64,000 nucleotides of DNA from Lysobacter sp. TY2-98 (GCF_003367355.1 NZ_CP031413.1:1964921-2028920); one strand, 5' to 3'; counted from the stretch's first letter, positions 48,031-59,665 are shown. Numbers and translations: made by a program. Notes: generated by a model not told the origin, from the letters alone.

Positions 48031-48464
48031 GAGGCGATCTCCAAACTGAAATGCGCCAGGCTCGCGCCCGGCGGTGAACTCTCGAGAAAAACCCGAAATT
48101 GGTGTGTCCCGGCTTGCTTGGAGCCGACGCGATGACCCGCTTCGACCCGGCATGGGGAGTGTGCCCATGCTCCGGCGACGAACCCCGGCTGTACCGGACA
48201 GCGCGGCGAACCGCCCTGCCCGGCCCCGCGCGCTCCTCAGGCGCGCGTATGGCCAAGGGTCCACCCGTGCGCGGGACTGCCGCCCGGGTCGCCCATGTGC
48301 GGCCGCCGACTCAGAGGTCAACGCACCGCGTCGTGTTCCGTTTCGCCGTCCAGGCCGGGGTTCAAACCGATCGGCCGTCCTGGCCCTGAAGCAGCTGAGC
48401 GCTACTCAGCGCGCCATTATGCCACCAAAGTGGGGGCTGTGCAGCCCGCGTGACGCCGCCAGCC
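48031..48464 (-). other. 434-bp secY-rpsM gap, long leader of the alpha operon
   Basis: I find no gene here, in particular no rpmJ (bL36), which lies at this place in E. coli. The minus strand has a plausible promoter at 48416-48443 and a stem GCTGAG/CTCAGC (about 48394-48410) right behind it, plus GCGCGC/GCGCGC near 48229-48247. This would give rpsM a leader of more than 370 bases, possibly holding an S4-type control site. Confidence 0.55.
48416..48443 (-). promoter_or_regulatory. Possible alpha-operon promoter upstream of rpsM
   Basis: Minus strand: -35 TGCACA (48438-48443), 16-bp spacer, -10 CATAAT (48416-48421). It lies just downstream of the secY stop and would transcribe rpsM-rpsK-rpsD-rpoA-rplQ as a separate unit. 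Confidence 0.4.
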
Positions 48465-49814
<1,350 letters not shown>

Positions 49815-49821
49815 CAGGCCC

Positions 49822-50259
49822 TTACTCCGAGATCGAACCGCCAGCGGCTTCGAGCGCCGCCTTCGCGCCAGCCGTAGCCGACACACCCTTGAGGGTGAAG
49901 GCCTTGGTGACGTCGCCCTTCTTCACCACCTTCACCTTCTTCGCGTTCGGCGGGACGAGGCCCGCTTCCTTCAGCGAGGTGATGGTGATTTCGCCGGCTT
50001 CAAGACCGTCGAGTGCGTACAGCAGCACCTCGGCGGATTCCTTGGCCGTCGTCGAGCGGAAGCCGATCTTCGGCAGGCGACGCTGCATCGGCATCTGACC
50101 GCCTTCGAAGCCCGCCTTGATCTTGCCCTTGCCCGAGCGCGCGAACGAGCCCTTGTGGCCGCGGCCGCAGGTCTTGCCCAGGCCGGAACCGATACCGCGA
50201 CCGACGCGCTTGGGCTCGGTACGCGCGCCCTCACCGGGCTGCAGAGTGTTGAGACGCAT
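49822..50259 (-). CDS. rplO: 50S ribosomal protein uL15
   Basis: A 145-residue protein with a Gly/Arg/Lys-rich extended N-terminus ([47 protein letters not shown]) that penetrates 23S rRNA, and a globular C-terminus. Important in late 50S assembly. It starts six bases after rpmD ends. Confidence 0.96.
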   Translation of the reverse strand: MRLNTLQPGEGARTEPKRVGRGIGSGLGKTCGRGHKGSFARSGKGKIKAGFEGGQMPMQRRLPKIGFRSTTAKESAEVLLYALDGLEAGEITITSLKEAGLVPPNAKKVKVVKKGDVTKAFTLKGVSATAGAKAALEAAGGSISE

Positions 50260-50265
50260 GGTCGA

Positions 50266-50466
50266 TTACTCCTCGACGCGAACGAGGTAGTGAACCTTAT
50301 TGATCAGACCGCGCACCTGCGGGCTGTCCTTCAGTTCACGCACATCGTTGAGCTTGTTGAGACCCAGCGCGCGCACCGACAGACGATGAATCGACTGCGT
50401 GCCGCGAAGACCCTTGACCAGACGGACCTTCACGGTGCCGCCCTCGACAGACTGGTTCTTAGCCAT
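50266..50466 (-). CDS. rpmD: 50S ribosomal protein uL30
   Basis: A 66-residue protein, [31 protein letters not shown] being the family core, with a longer acidic end ([12 protein letters not shown]). It overlaps the end of rpsE by eight bases, indicating translational coupling. It binds 5S/23S rRNA near the central protuberance. Confidence 0.95.
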   Translation of the reverse strand: MAKNQSVEGGTVKVRLVKGLRGTQSIHRLSVRALGLNKLNDVRELKDSPQVRGLINKVHYLVRVEE

Positions 50467-50998
50467 GGACCAGGTCCTCCACCTTCTTGCCGCGCTTGGC
50501 CGCGATCTGCGACGGCGACCGGATGTCGGTCAGGCCGCGCATCGTGGCGCGCACGAGGTTGATCGGATTGCGCGAACCGACGGCCTTGGCGAGGACGTTC
50601 TTGACGCCCGCCGCTTCGAGCACGGCACGCATCGCGCCGCCGGCGATCACGCCGGTACCTTCGGACGCGGGCTGCATGAACACGCGAGCCGCGCCGTGGC
50701 CGGCCTTGACCGTGTGCCACAACGTGCCGTTGTTCAGATCGACATTGGTCATCGACTTGCGCGCGTGCTCCATCGACTTCTGGATCGCGACCGGCACTTC
50801 GCGCGCCTTGCCGTAACCGAAGCCGACCTTGCCATTGCCGTCGCCGACCACCGTCAGTGCGGTGAAGGTGAACTGGCGACCACCCTTGACGGTCTTGCTG
50901 ACGCGATTGACCGCGATCAGCTTCTCGATCATGCCGTCGTCGATTTCTTCGCGGTTGCGATCACGATCGCGGCCGCGGCTCTGACGCTCTTCTGCCAT
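50459..50998 (-). CDS. rpsE: 30S ribosomal protein uS5
   Basis: A 179-residue protein of the 30S body that helps set decoding accuracy and touches the mRNA entry path. It begins with an Arg/Asp-rich extension ([18 protein letters not shown]) before the double-stranded-RNA-binding-like domain ([39 protein letters not shown]). It is separated from rplR by an unusual 138-bp gap. Confidence 0.96.
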   Translation of the reverse strand: MAEERQSRGRDRDRNREEIDDGMIEKLIAVNRVSKTVKGGRQFTFTALTVVGDGNGKVGFGYGKAREVPVAIQKSMEHARKSMTNVDLNNGTLWHTVKAGHGAARVFMQPASEGTGVIAGGAMRAVLEAAGVKNVLAKAVGSRNPINLVRATMRGLTDIRSPSQIAAKRGKKVEDLVHG

Positions 50999-51071
50999 TT
51001 GAGTATCTCGGTAGTTGAAAGGACTTGCGGCTTTGCCGCTTATCGTTGTGATGTACCGCGGGCGTACCGAC

Positions 51072-51089
51072 GGCGCGGAAATCCGCGCC
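51072..51089 (-). other. GC-rich hairpin in the rplR-rpsE gap
   Basis: A perfect eight-base-pair stem GGCGCGGA/TCCGCGCC around AA, in a 138-bp gap where spc operon genes usually touch. No T-run. It may be a processing or regulatory hairpin. Confidence 0.6.
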
Positions 51090-51136
51090 GACGTCCGATG
51101 CTCAACCGCACCGGCGGGGTGAACGGCGAACCGTTC

Positions 51137-51490
51137 TTAGAACTGCAGGCCACCTTCGCGGGCAGCATCGGCGAGCGCCTTGATGCGGCCGTGGTAGCGG
51201 TAACCCGACCGATCGAACGCGATCTTCTCAATGCCTGCGGCCTTGGCCTTCTCGGCGATCGCGCGGCCGACCTTGGCGGCGGCGTCGGCGTTCTTGCCGT
51301 TCTTCAAGCCGTCCTTGATGTCCGACTGGAGGGTCGACGCCGAAGCGAGGACCTTCGACCCGTCGGCCGAGAAGATCTGGGCGTACAGGTGCTGACCGGT
51401 GCGCAGCACCGACAGGCGCGGCACGCCGAGCACACGGATGTGCGAGCGAGTCGACTTGGCGCGGCGAAGGCGGGCGATTTTCTTAAGCAT
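51137..51490 (-). CDS. rplR: 50S ribosomal protein uL18
   Basis: A 117-residue protein that binds 5S rRNA together with uL5. Basic N-terminus ([19 protein letters not shown]) and the family core [20 protein letters not shown] and [28 protein letters not shown] 63-bp gap precedes it after rplF. Confidence 0.97.
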   Translation of the reverse strand: MLKKIARLRRAKSTRSHIRVLGVPRLSVLRTGQHLYAQIFSADGSKVLASASTLQSDIKDGLKNGKNADAAAKVGRAIAEKAKAAGIEKIAFDRSGYRYHGRIKALADAAREGGLQF

Positions 51491-51553
51491 GGTCTTGTCC
51501 TCGAAAGCTGAAGGCGGAAGGTCCGGCGCCGCGTTCGGCGGCGCCCGGCCGGA

Positions 51554-52081
51554 TTAGGCCTTCTTGGCTTCCTTACGAATGATCACTTCGCCCGCGTACT
51601 TCACGCCCTTGCCCTTGTAGGGCTCCGGCGGACGGAAGCCACGGATCTTGGCGGCGACTTCGCCGACGCGCTGCTTGTCAGCGCCCGTCACCACGATTTC
51701 CGTCTGCGACGGCGTGGCGATGGTGATGCCTTCCGGCGCCGGGAACAGGACCGGGTGCGAGAAACCCAGCGACAGGTTCAGGTCCTTGCCCTGCATCGAC
51801 GCGCGGTAACCGACGCCGACCAGCTCGAGCTTGCGCTCGAAACCTTCCGAAACGCCCTTCACCATGTTGGCGAGGATGGCGCGCAGCGTGCCGGTGAGCG
51901 GAATCAGCGCGGCGTCTTCGGTGGTGAACACGGCGGTGCCGTCTTCGACCTTGACCTGGATCGCGGCCGGCTTGGCGACGCTCAGCGTGCCCTTCGGACC
52001 CTTGGCGCTGATCGATTCGGCCTGGACATTGAGCTCGACACCCTTCGGCAGGGCGATCGGCTTCTTGGCAACTCGGGACAT
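51554..52081 (-). CDS. rplF: 50S ribosomal protein uL6
   Basis: A 175-residue protein with two tandem alpha/beta repeats that binds near the sarcin-ricin loop and the GTPase centre. The C-terminal signature is [18 protein letters not shown]. Start [17 protein letters not shown] is conserved. Confidence 0.97.
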   Translation of the reverse strand: MSRVAKKPIALPKGVELNVQAESISAKGPKGTLSVAKPAAIQVKVEDGTAVFTTEDAALIPLTGTLRAILANMVKGVSEGFERKLELVGVGYRASMQGKDLNLSLGFSHPVLFPAPEGITIATPSQTEIVVTGADKQRVGEVAAKIRGFRPPEPYKGKGVKYAGEVIIRKEAKKA

Positions 52082-52094
52082 GTCTATTCCTCCC

Positions 52095-52493
52095 TTAGGC
52101 CACGAAGCACAGGACTTCGCCGCCGACGCCCTGCTGGCGCGCCTGCGAGTCGGTCATGATGCCCTTCGAGGTGGAGATGATGGCGACGCCGAGGCCGTTG
52201 AGCACCTTCGGCAGCTCCGACTTGCCGCGGTACTGGCGGCGGCTCGAACGCGAGAAGCGCTCCAGACGCTCGATCACCGGACGGCCTTCGTAATACTTCA
52301 GCGCGATCTCGAGCTCGGTCTTGCCGGCGCCCGCTTCAGCGGTACGGTAGTCGAGGATGTAGCCCTCGTCCTTCAGCACCTTGGCGATTGCGACCTTGAC
52401 CTTCGAGGACGGCAGGGTGACCGACTGCTTGCGCACGGCAGCCGCATTCTTGATGCGGACCAGCATGTCGGCGATGGGATCAGTCATGCTCAT
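52095..52493 (-). CDS. rpsH: 30S ribosomal protein uS8
   Basis: A 132-residue primary 16S rRNA-binding protein at the central domain; in E. coli it represses the spc operon by binding the rplE leader. Start [22 protein letters not shown] and end [11 protein letters not shown] are typical. It is 95 bp from rpsN, with a long hairpin between. Confidence 0.97.
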   Translation of the reverse strand: MSMTDPIADMLVRIKNAAAVRKQSVTLPSSKVKVAIAKVLKDEGYILDYRTAEAGAGKTELEIALKYYEGRPVIERLERFSRSSRRQYRGKSELPKVLNGLGVAIISTSKGIMTDSQARQQGVGGEVLCFVA

Positions 52494-52550
52494 GAGAGTT
52501 TCCTTATGAGAAGCACCGATATCCGCGGGATTGCGAATTTCAGTTGTAAG

Positions 52551-52574
52551 CCGCGGCGGATCGCTCCGCCGCGG
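52551..52574 (-). other. GC-rich hairpin between rpsN and rpsH
   Basis: A perfect ten-base-pair stem CCGCGGCGGA/TCCGCCGCGG with a TCGC loop in the 94-bp space between rpsN and rpsH. No T-run follows on the minus strand, so it is not a terminator; it may be an mRNA processing or regulatory element. Confidence 0.65.
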
Positions 52575-52588
52575 TGAAGCCGGCTAGT

Positions 52589-52894
52589 TTACCAGCTTGC
52601 CTTGCGCAGACCAGGCACGTCGCCGTTCATGGTCGCCTTGCGAAGCATGTTGCGGCCGAGGCCGAACTTGCGATAGACGCCGCGCGGACGGCCCGACAGC
52701 TCGCAGCGGTTGCGCTGACGGCTCGGCGAGGAGTCACGCGGAAGCTTCTGCAGCTTGACGACGGCGTCCATCTTGTCGTCATACGAAGCGGTGGTGCTGG
52801 CGATGATCTTCTTGAGCTCGATGCGCTTCGCGCCGTAGCGCTTGGCGAGCTTCGCGCGCTTGATCTCGCGGTTGACCATGGAGGTCTTGGCCAT
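52589..52894 (-). CDS. rpsN: 30S ribosomal protein uS14, zinc-free type
   Basis: A 101-residue protein of the 30S head. The long form (about 100 residues) with [23 protein letters not shown] and no CxxC...CxxC zinc ribbon, the C-minus type that needs no zinc. Binding the 3' major domain of 16S rRNA. It starts 18 bp after the rplE stop. Confidence 0.97.
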   Translation of the reverse strand: MAKTSMVNREIKRAKLAKRYGAKRIELKKIIASTTASYDDKMDAVVKLQKLPRDSSPSRQRNRCELSGRPRGVYRKFGLGRNMLRKATMNGDVPGLRKASW

Positions 52895-52912
52895 GTGTGT
52901 CGTCCTGTGGGA

Positions 52913-53455
52913 TCAGTTGCGGAACGGGAAGCGGAACGCTTCGAGCAGCGCCTTGGCTTCGGCGTCGGTCTTCGCGGTGGTGGTGATCGCGATGTCCATG
53001 CCACGCAGCGCGTCGACCTGGTCGAAATCGATCTCCGGGAAGATGATCTGTTCCTTGACGCCCATGTTGTAGTTGCCGCGGCCGTCGAACGACTTGCCCG
53101 ACACGCCGCGGAAGTCGCGGACGCGCGGCAGCGAGATGTTCACGAGACGGTCGAGGAACTCGAACATCTTGGCCCGACGCAGCGTGACCTTGGCGCCGAT
53201 CGGCCAGCCGTCGCGGATCTTGAACGAAGCGACCGACACGCGGCTCTTCGTCACGATCGGCTTCTGACCAGCGATCTTGGTCATGTCAGCGACGGCGTTT
53301 TCGAGGATCTTCTTGTTCGTGGCGGCTTCGCCCACGCCCATGTTGATCGTGATCTTGCTCAGGCGCGGCACTTCCATCGGGTTCTTGTAGCCGAACTTCT
53401 GGATGAGCTGCGGGACGACTTCGTCCTTGTAGAACTTTTCGAGACGGGTGGTCAT
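52913..53455 (-). CDS. rplE: 50S ribosomal protein uL5
   Basis: A 180-residue 5S rRNA-binding protein, forming the inter-subunit bridge to uS13. Features: [25 protein letters not shown] and [26 protein letters not shown]. It starts 11 bp after rplX; in E. coli the S8 repressor site is at this start. Confidence 0.97.
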   Translation of the reverse strand: MTTRLEKFYKDEVVPQLIQKFGYKNPMEVPRLSKITINMGVGEAATNKKILENAVADMTKIAGQKPIVTKSRVSVASFKIRDGWPIGAKVTLRRAKMFEFLDRLVNISLPRVRDFRGVSGKSFDGRGNYNMGVKEQIIFPEIDFDQVDALRGMDIAITTTAKTDAEAKALLEAFRFPFRN

Positions 53456-53466
53456 TTCTGCATTCC

Positions 53467-53781
53467 TCAGGCGTCAACCGCCTCACCGCTGGAGCGGAAC
53501 ACACGCAATTTGCGTCCATCCTCCAGCACCTTGAAAGCAACGCGCTCGCCCTTGCCCGTCGCCGGGTTGAAGACCATCACGTTGGACGCGTGGATCGGCG
53601 CTTCGCGCTCGATCACGCCACCCGGCTGACCCGCCTGCGGGTTCGGCTTGGTGTGGCGCTTGACCACGTTGACGTTGGACACGACGACCTTGTCGCCGAG
53701 CACGCGGACGACTTCGCCCTGCTTGCCCTTGTCCTTGCCGGTAATGACGACGACCTGGTCGCCCTTGCGGATACGGTTCAT
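53467..53781 (-). CDS. rplX: 50S ribosomal protein uL24
   Basis: A 104-residue assembly initiator of the 50S subunit with a KOW motif ([25 protein letters not shown]). Short gap of 14 bp to rplN. Confidence 0.97.
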   Translation of the reverse strand: MNRIRKGDQVVVITGKDKGKQGEVVRVLGDKVVVSNVNVVKRHTKPNPQAGQPGGVIEREAPIHASNVMVFNPATGKGERVAFKVLEDGRKLRVFRSSGEAVDA

Positions 53782-53795
53782 GAGTCTTCCTCCGC

Positions 53796-54164
53796 TCAGA
53801 GCACTTCAGGGGCGAGCGACACGATCTTCATGAACTTTTCGGTACGCAGCTCGCGCGTGACCGGTCCGAAGATGCGGGTGCCGATCGGCTCCTGCTTGTT
53901 GTTGAGCAGCACGGCGGCATTGCCGTCGAAACGAATCAGCGAACCGTCGGGACGACGGACGCCCTTGCGGGTGCGCACGACGACGGCGTCGTACACGTCA
54001 CCCTTCTTCACCTTGCCGCGCGGAATGGCGTCCTTGACGGACACCTTGATGATGTCACCGATGCCGGCGTAACGGCGCTTCGAGCCGCCCAGCACCTTGA
54101 TGCACATCACTTCCTTCGCGCCGGAGTTGTCGGCCACGTCGAGGTAGCTCTGCATCTGGATCAT
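53796..54164 (-). CDS. rplN: 50S ribosomal protein uL14
   Basis: A 122-residue protein at the 30S-facing side of the 50S subunit, where it bridges to helix h14 and is bound by the silencing factor RsfS. Identified by [37 protein letters not shown]-type core. It begins the spc operon in E. coli; here it lies 15 bp after rpsQ with no visible promoter. Confidence 0.97.
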   Translation of the reverse strand: MIQMQSYLDVADNSGAKEVMCIKVLGGSKRRYAGIGDIIKVSVKDAIPRGKVKKGDVYDAVVVRTRKGVRRPDGSLIRFDGNAAVLLNNKQEPIGTRIFGPVTRELRTEKFMKIVSLAPEVL

Positions 54165-54179
54165 GTTTCGCTCCTCCTC

Positions 54180-54449
54180 TTAGCCGGCCGCGCGGGTGAC
54201 GATCTGCACCACGCGCCAGTTCTTGGTCTTCGACATCGGCGCGATTTCCTGCAGGCGAACGACGTCGCCCTCGTTGCAGGAGTTGTCAGCGTCGTGCGCG
54301 TGCAGCTTGGTCGAGCGGCGGATGTACTTGCCGTACAGCGCGTGCTTGACCTGGCGCTCGATGAGCACAGTGACGGTCTTGTCCATCTTGTTGCTGACGA
54401 CGCGACCTTCGACCGTGCGAATCGCCTTCTCTGTATTGTTGTCGGTCAT
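54180..54449 (-). CDS. rpsQ: 30S ribosomal protein uS17
   Basis: An 89-residue OB-fold protein binding the 5' domain of 16S rRNA. Start [28 protein letters not shown]17 signature [17 protein letters not shown]. Nine-base gap to rpmC. Confidence 0.96.
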   Translation of the reverse strand: MTDNNTEKAIRTVEGRVVSNKMDKTVTVLIERQVKHALYGKYIRRSTKLHAHDADNSCNEGDVVRLQEIAPMSKTKNWRVVQIVTRAAG

Positions 54450-54458
54450 GGCGGGTCC

Positions 54459-54644
54459 TTACTTGTTCTGGCCCAGCAGCATCTTCGTGCGAGCGATCTC
54501 GCGACGGACGCGGCGGACGTCATGGCTCTTGGCGAGCTGGCCGGTGGCCTGCTGCATGCGGAGCGCGAATTGCTCCTTGTGCAGGTCGGTCAGGTGGGCA
54601 TTCAGCTCGTCGGCCGACTTCGTGCGGAGTTCCTTGAGGTCCAT
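54459..54644 (-). CDS. rpmC: 50S ribosomal protein uL29
   Basis: A 61-residue alpha-helical hairpin protein beside the exit tunnel, a docking place for SRP and trigger factor with uL23. Sequence [18 protein letters not shown] and the [17 protein letters not shown] end. Its ATG overlaps the rplP stop by one base (TAATG). Confidence 0.95.
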   Translation of the reverse strand: MDLKELRTKSADELNAHLTDLHKEQFALRMQQATGQLAKSHDVRRVRREIARTKMLLGQNK

Positions 54645-55057
54645 TAGCGCACCGTGCGGGTAACGAAAGTGGTGGTCACGGAGAGCTTCGCCGAGGCAAG
54701 ACGGAACGCTTCGCGCGCAACTTCCTCGCTGACGCCCTCGATCTCGTAAATCATGCGGCCCGGCTGGATCTGCGCGACCCAGTACTCGACGTTGCCCTTA
54801 CCCGAGCCCATTCGGACTTCGATCGGCTTCTGGGTAATCGGCTTGTCGGGGAACACGCGGATCCACATCTTGCCGCCACGCTTCACGTAACGGCTGATCG
54901 CACGACGTGCCGCTTCGATCTGACGCGCGGTGAGCTGGCCGTGGGCGGTTGCCTTCAGACCGAACTCGCCGAAGCTGACAGCGTTGGCGCTCCACGCCAG
55001 GCCGTCATTGCGGCCCTTGTGCATCTTGCGGAATTTGGTTCGCTTGGGTTGCAGCAT
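54644..55057 (-). CDS. rplP: 50S ribosomal protein uL16
   Basis: A 137-residue late-assembly protein beside the A- and P-site tRNA elbows. Signatures [15 protein letters not shown] and [25 protein letters not shown]. It follows rpsC by six bases. Confidence 0.97.
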   Translation of the reverse strand: MLQPKRTKFRKMHKGRNDGLAWSANAVSFGEFGLKATAHGQLTARQIEAARRAISRYVKRGGKMWIRVFPDKPITQKPIEVRMGSGKGNVEYWVAQIQPGRMIYEIEGVSEEVAREAFRLASAKLSVTTTFVTRTVR

Positions 55058-55063
55058 GGCGAA

Positions 55064-55804
55064 TTACCTCTGCTCGCGGTCGCGACGATCACGACGATCG
55101 CCCCGGTCACCGCGCTCGGAGCGCTCGCCGCGCGGCGACGAGTTCTCTTCCTGCTTCTCCTGGCCCACCTGGGAGAAGTCGAACACTTCGCCCTTGTAGA
55201 TCCAGCACTTGATACCGATGATCCCGTACGTGGTCTTCGCTTCGGCGAAGCCGTAGTCGATATCGGCGCGAAGGGTGTGCAGCGGCACGCGGCCTTCGCG
55301 GTACCACTCCGAACGGGCGATTTCCGCACCGTTGAGGCGGCCAGCCACGTTGACCTTGATGCCCAGCGCACCGAGGCGCATCGCGTTGCCGACCGCACGC
55401 TTCATCGCACGACGGAACATGATGCGGCGCTCGAGCTGCTGCGCGATCGATTCGGCGACGAGCTGCGCGTCGAGCTCCGGCTTGCGGACCTCGGACACGT
55501 TGATGTGCGCCGGAACGCCCATCACGTCGCTGACTTCCTTACGCAGCTTCTCGATGTCTTCGCCACGCTTGCCGATCACCACGCCCGGACGGGCGGTGTG
55601 AATCGTGACGCGCGCGTTGTTCGCGGGACGCTCGATCAGGATCTTCGAGATGCCGGCCGCGGCCAGCTTCTTGCGAAGCAGTTCACGGACCTTGAGGTCG
55701 GCGGCCAGGTAGCCGGCGTACTGCTTCTTGTTGGCGAACCACTTCGAGTTCCAGTCCTTGGCGATGCCGAGACGGATACCGGTGGGATGAACTTTATGAC
55801 CCAT
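55064..55804 (-). CDS. rpsC: 30S ribosomal protein uS3 with extra charged tail
   Basis: A 246-residue protein with a type II KH domain ([22 protein letters not shown]) that forms the mRNA entry channel with uS4 and uS5 and acts in helicase activity. The E. coli protein has 233 residues; here the C-terminus carries an additional, highly charged Arg/Asp/Glu tail ([16 protein letters not shown]). Start [18 protein letters not shown] is conserved. Confidence 0.96.
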   Translation of the reverse strand: MGHKVHPTGIRLGIAKDWNSKWFANKKQYAGYLAADLKVRELLRKKLAAAGISKILIERPANNARVTIHTARPGVVIGKRGEDIEKLRKEVSDVMGVPAHINVSEVRKPELDAQLVAESIAQQLERRIMFRRAMKRAVGNAMRLGALGIKVNVAGRLNGAEIARSEWYREGRVPLHTLRADIDYGFAEAKTTYGIIGIKCWIYKGEVFDFSQVGQEKQEENSSPRGERSERGDRGDRRDRRDREQR

Positions 55805-55818
55805 AGTCAGTCTCCGCC

Positions 55819-56154
55819 TTACTTGCCCGCGCCCACGACCACAGTGATGTGGCTGGTGCGCTTGAGGATGCGGGTGCCGCGGCCTTTGGCCCGCGCCATG
55901 AAGCGCTTCAGCGTCGGACCTTCGTCGACCATGATGGTCTTGACGCGCAGGTCGTCGGCATCCGCGCCGAGGTTATTCTCGGCGTTCGAAGCAGCGGAGA
56001 ACACGACCTTGTAGATCATGCCCGCGACCTTCTTGTCGGAGAACTTGAGGAGGCTGAGGGCGCGCTCGACCGGCAGGCCACGGACCTGGTCGGCGACGAG
56101 GCGGGCCTTCTGGGGGGAGATGCGCGCGCTGCGCAGGATGGCTTTCGCTTCCAT
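55819..56154 (-). CDS. rplV: 50S ribosomal protein uL22
   Basis: A 111-residue protein lining the exit tunnel with a beta-hairpin ([19 protein letters not shown]). The start at 56154 ([20 protein letters not shown]) is chosen because GGAG lies six bases upstream; an ATG six bases earlier is too close to that sequence. Confidence 0.95.
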   Translation of the reverse strand: MEAKAILRSARISPQKARLVADQVRGLPVERALSLLKFSDKKVAGMIYKVVFSAASNAENNLGADADDLRVKTIMVDEGPTLKRFMARAKGRGTRILKRTSHITVVVGAGK

Positions 56155-56164
56155 GGTCATCTCC

Positions 56165-56431
56165 TTACTTCGACTTCTTGTCCGCGACATGACCCTTGAA
56201 CGTCCGGGTCATGGCGAACTCGCCGAGCTTGTGACCGACCATGTTCTCGTTGACGAGAACCGGGATGTGATTCTTCCCGTTATGGACGGCGATCGTGAAG
56301 CCGATCATTTCCGGCAGCACGGTCGAACGACGCGACCAGGTCTTGATCGGCTTCTTGTTGTTACCCGCGGTCTCCACCTTCTTGATGAGGTGGTGGTCGA
56401 CGAACGGGCCCTTCTTGAGTGAACGTGGCAT
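56165..56431 (-). CDS. rpsS: 30S ribosomal protein uS19
   Basis: An 88-residue protein of the 30S head that pairs with uS13 near the A-site. Conserved [40 protein letters not shown] and HKLGEFA. Six bases after the rplB stop. Confidence 0.97.
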   Translation of the reverse strand: MPRSLKKGPFVDHHLIKKVETAGNNKKPIKTWSRRSTVLPEMIGFTIAVHNGKNHIPVLVNENMVGHKLGEFAMTRTFKGHVADKKSK

Positions 56432-56437
56432 GGCCGA

Positions 56438-57265
56438 TTAGCTCCTGCGGTCGCGGACGATGAACTGCGCGGTCCGCTTGTTCTTGCGGGTCTTGTAACC
56501 CTTGGTCGGGACACCCCAGGGGGTGACCGGATGCGGATTACCCTGGCCTGCCTTCGCCTCACCACCACCGTGCGGGTGGTCGACCGGGTTCATGGCGGCG
56601 CCGCGGACGGTCGGCTTGACGCCGCGCCAACGCTTCGCACCGGCCTTGCCCAGCTTCTCGAGGTTGTGCTCGTCGTTACCGACTTCGCCGATCGTGGCGC
56701 AGCATTCGGCCGGCACCTTGCGCATCTCACCGGAGCGAAGACGCAGCGTGGCGTAACCCTGCTCACGCGCAACCAGCTGCACGCCAGCACCCGCCGCACG
56801 CGCGATCTGCGCGCCCTTGCCCGGCTTCATCTCGATGCAATGCACCGTGGAGCCGACCGGAATGTTGGTGAGCGGCAGCGTGTTGCCCGCGCGGATCGGC
56901 GCATCACGGCCCGCGATCACCTGATCGCCGGTCTTGAGGCCCTTCGGCGCGATGATGTAGCGGCGCTCACCATCGACGTAGCACAGCAGCGCGATGTGCG
57001 CGGTGCGGTTCGGATCGTATTCGATCCGCTCGACACGGGCCGGAATACCGACCTTGTCGCGCTTGAAGTCGATGATGCGGTAGTGCTGCTTGTGGCCACC
57101 ACCGATGTGACGGGTGGTGATGCGGCCGTGGTGGTTACGACCACCGGTCTTGCCCTGCTTCTCCACGAGGCCCTGGTACGGGTCGCCCTTGTGGAGGCCG
57201 GGGGTCACCACGCGGACCGCGCTACGGCGACCGGCAGAGGTGGGCTTGAAGGTCATCAATGGCAT
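56438..57265 (-). CDS. rplB: 50S ribosomal protein uL2
   Basis: A 275-residue protein, one of the most conserved of the 50S, required for peptidyl transferase activity and subunit joining. The key histidine is in [21 protein letters not shown] near residue 230; the N-terminal RNA-binding domain precedes it. Confidence 0.97.
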   Translation of the reverse strand: MPLMTFKPTSAGRRSAVRVVTPGLHKGDPYQGLVEKQGKTGGRNHHGRITTRHIGGGHKQHYRIIDFKRDKVGIPARVERIEYDPNRTAHIALLCYVDGERRYIIAPKGLKTGDQVIAGRDAPIRAGNTLPLTNIPVGSTVHCIEMKPGKGAQIARAAGAGVQLVAREQGYATLRLRSGEMRKVPAECCATIGEVGNDEHNLEKLGKAGAKRWRGVKPTVRGAAMNPVDHPHGGGEAKAGQGNPHPVTPWGVPTKGYKTRKNKRTAQFIVRDRRS

Positions 57266-57275
57266 CGATCTATCC

Positions 57276-57572
57276 TCAGGCCGTGGCCATCACGTCGATG
57301 GACTGGCCTTCGGCCAGCGTGACGTAGGCCTTGCGCCAATCGCTGCGGCGGCCCATGCGGAACTTGAAGGCCTTGTTCTTGCCCTTCACGTTGACCACGT
57401 TCACCGCACGGACATTCACGCCGAAAATCTTCTCGACGGCTTCCTTGATCTCGATCTTGTTGGCTTCCGTCGAAACCTCGAACACGTACTGGTTCGAGAC
57501 TTCCTGCAGACGGGCCGTCTTTTCCGAGATGCGCGGCGCGCGGATGATGCTGTAGAGCTTGGCGTCGTTCAT
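57276..57572 (-). CDS. rplW: 50S ribosomal protein uL23
   Basis: A 98-residue protein at the tunnel exit, the docking site of trigger factor and SRP. The start at 57572 ([19 protein letters not shown]) overlaps the rplD stop as ATGA with GGAG upstream; a GTG nine bases earlier is less likely. Confidence 0.95.
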   Translation of the reverse strand: MNDAKLYSIIRAPRISEKTARLQEVSNQYVFEVSTEANKIEIKEAVEKIFGVNVRAVNVVNVKGKNKAFKFRMGRRSDWRKAYVTLAEGQSIDVMATA

Positions 57573-58174
57573 GCCAGCCACTCCTCGATCTTCTTGACGG
57601 CCTCGGTCGTGAACACGACGGAGTCGGCGCCGACGAGCGCGACCGGATCGAGGCCCTGGACATCACGGACTTCGACGTACGGCAGGTTGCGCGCCGACAG
57701 GTACAGGTTCTCCGTCGCGTCCTCGGTGACGATGAGCGGACGGCGGCCGGTGCCGAGATCCTTGAGCTTGGCGATCAGACCCTTGGTCTTCGGCGCGTCC
57801 AGCTCGAGCGTCTCGACGACGGACAGACGGCCCTGACGGTTGAGCTCCGACAGGATCGACGCCATCGCGGCGCGATACATCTTGCGGTTGACCTTCTGCG
57901 CGAAGCTGCGCGGCTTGGCCGCGAACGTCACGCCGCCGCCGACGAAGATCGGAGCGGTCAGGGCGCCGTGACGTGCACCGCCACCCTTCTGCTTCTTCGA
58001 CTTCTTCGTGGTGCCGTTCACTTCGGCGCGCGTCTTCTGCGCCTTCGTGCCCGAGCGACCGGCGTTGCGGTAGGCGACGACGACCTGATGCACCAGGTCT
58101 TCGCTGAAATCACGGCCGAAGACGGCGTCGGAGACCGAGAGCGTCTTGCCGCTGTTGTTAATGGCGAGTTCCAT
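57569..58174 (-). CDS. rplD: 50S ribosomal protein uL4
   Basis: A 201-residue protein with a long loop in the exit tunnel ([20 protein letters not shown]-type). In E. coli L4 also represses its own S10 operon by stimulating termination in the leader; a leader terminator is present here at 59272-59291. Start at 58174 ([15 protein letters not shown]). Confidence 0.96.
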   Translation of the reverse strand: MELAINNSGKTLSVSDAVFGRDFSEDLVHQVVVAYRNAGRSGTKAQKTRAEVNGTTKKSKKQKGGGARHGALTAPIFVGGGVTFAAKPRSFAQKVNRKMYRAAMASILSELNRQGRLSVVETLELDAPKTKGLIAKLKDLGTGRRPLIVTEDATENLYLSARNLPYVEVRDVQGLDPVALVGADSVVFTTEAVKKIEEWLA

Positions 58175-58184
58175 CGTCTTCTCC

Positions 58185-58838
58185 TCAGCCCTTGGTGGTC
58201 GGGCGAACGATGACGTCGCCACCCGGAGCACCCGGGACCGCACCCTTGACGGCGATCAGGCCGCGCTCGGCGTCCACGCGGACGACCTCGAGGCCCTGCA
58301 CGGTCTTGGTCTCGGCGCCCATGTGGCCGGACATCTTCTTGCCCGGGAACACGCGGCCCGGCGTCTGGCGCTGGCCGATCGAACCCGGCGAGCGGTGCGA
58401 GAGCGAGTTACCGTGGGTGGCGTCACCCATGGTGAAGTTCCAGCGCTTGATCGTGCCCTGGAAGCCCTTGCCCTTGCTGACGCCCTGCACGTCGACCATC
58501 TGGCCCGGCTGGAAGATGTCGGCCTTGATTTCGCCGCCGACTTCGAAGCCGTTGATCTGGTCGTTCTCGACGCGCAGCTCCCACAGGCCACGGCCGCCTT
58601 CGACCTTCGCCTTGGCGAGGTGACCGGCTTCCGGCTTGGTGTGCAGCGACGCGCGGCGCACGCCGGCAGTGACCTGCACTGCGGTGTAGCCGTCGGTATC
58701 GAGCGTCTTGATCTGGGTGATGCGGTTCGGCGTCGCTTCGATGAGCGTCACCGGCACCGACTTGCCGTCTTCGAGGAAGACGCGGCTCATGCCGGCCTTG
58801 CGACCGACAATGCCCAACGAATATTTCTTCGCGGTCAT
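58185..58838 (-). CDS. rplC: 50S ribosomal protein uL3
   Basis: A 217-residue protein that initiates 50S assembly and reaches the peptidyl transferase centre. Characteristic [21 protein letters not shown] and [23 protein letters not shown], which carries the glutamine that PrmB methylates in E. coli. Twelve-base gap to rpsJ. Confidence 0.97.
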   Translation of the reverse strand: MTAKKYSLGIVGRKAGMSRVFLEDGKSVPVTLIEATPNRITQIKTLDTDGYTAVQVTAGVRRASLHTKPEAGHLAKAKVEGGRGLWELRVENDQINGFEVGGEIKADIFQPGQMVDVQGVSKGKGFQGTIKRWNFTMGDATHGNSLSHRSPGSIGQRQTPGRVFPGKKMSGHMGAETKTVQGLEVVRVDAERGLIAVKGAVPGAPGGDVIVRPTTKG

Positions 58839-58849
58839 GGTGGGAGGCC

Positions 58850-59161
<312 letters not shown>

Positions 59162-59271
59162 GGCGGTGATTTCCTTCGTTTAAAGAGCGACGGGCACGGC
59201 GGCTTCATGCGCCGAACCCCACGGTGGCCACGTATCCACGCCTTGCGGCCGCTAACACGCGTAAAACAAAA

Positions 59272-59291
59272 CGAGCCGGTTTCCCGGCTCG
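59272..59291 (-). terminator. Terminator hairpin inside the S10 leader (attenuator candidate)
   Basis: An eight-base-pair stem CGAGCCGG/CCGGCTCG with a four-base loop followed on the minus strand by TTTTGTTTTAC. It lies about 150 bases after the predicted transcription start and 110 bases before rpsJ, so it can stop transcripts before the operon. In E. coli an L4-dependent terminator has this role. Confidence 0.75.
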
Positions 59292-59443
59292 CCTGACAGA
59301 AAGTACAAAGCGCGTGCAGCACTGCGGCAAGCAGCGGTGGCTGCGGCCGGTGCGACACACGACGTTTCCCTGTCGGGCGAATACGAGGAGCGTCCTGCCC
59401 CACATTTCGCTGTCGATCCCCTCGACGGATCGAAGGGACCGCG

Positions 59444-59473
59444 ATTCTAGCCTGTATGCGAAGACCGCGTAAA
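59444..59473 (-). promoter_or_regulatory. Promoter of the S10 operon
   Basis: Minus strand: -35 TTTACG (59468-59473), 18-bp spacer, -10 TAGAAT (59444-59449). Transcription would begin near 59437. It is the best promoter match in this stretch and stands behind the tuf terminator. Confidence 0.65.
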
Positions 59474-59608
59474 GGGCCGGGCTCCACAAATTCAGACCGG
59501 GCGACGTACGGCTGCGCCCGCCGGCTATTGCCGGCCGAGAGGCGACGTCCGTTGGAAGCCGTCGTACGGCCGCCGGAGGCGAGTGGACGTCCCTCATAAA
59601 TAAGGAAA

Positions 59609-59624
59609 GGGCGCCGAAGCGCCC
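59609..59624 (-). terminator. Terminator of tuf / str operon
   Basis: Stem GGGCGC/GCGCCC closed by a UUCG-type tetraloop on the RNA (minus strand), followed by TTTCCTTATTTAT. It is 42 bp behind the tuf stop and ends the str operon transcript. Confidence 0.85.
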
Positions 59625-59665
59625 CTCCCTGAGCCAGCACCGCCCTCAGGCGATGGCGGCAGGTC

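Larger units (their letters stand above)
59162..59665 (-). other. 504-bp tuf-rpsJ space: S10 operon promoter and leader
   Basis: No gene. In transcription order on the minus strand it contains the tuf terminator (59609-59624), a spacer, the S10 promoter (59444-59473), then a leader of about 275 bases with several small stems and a terminator hairpin (59272-59291), then the rpsJ ribosome-binding site. Confidence 0.75.
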
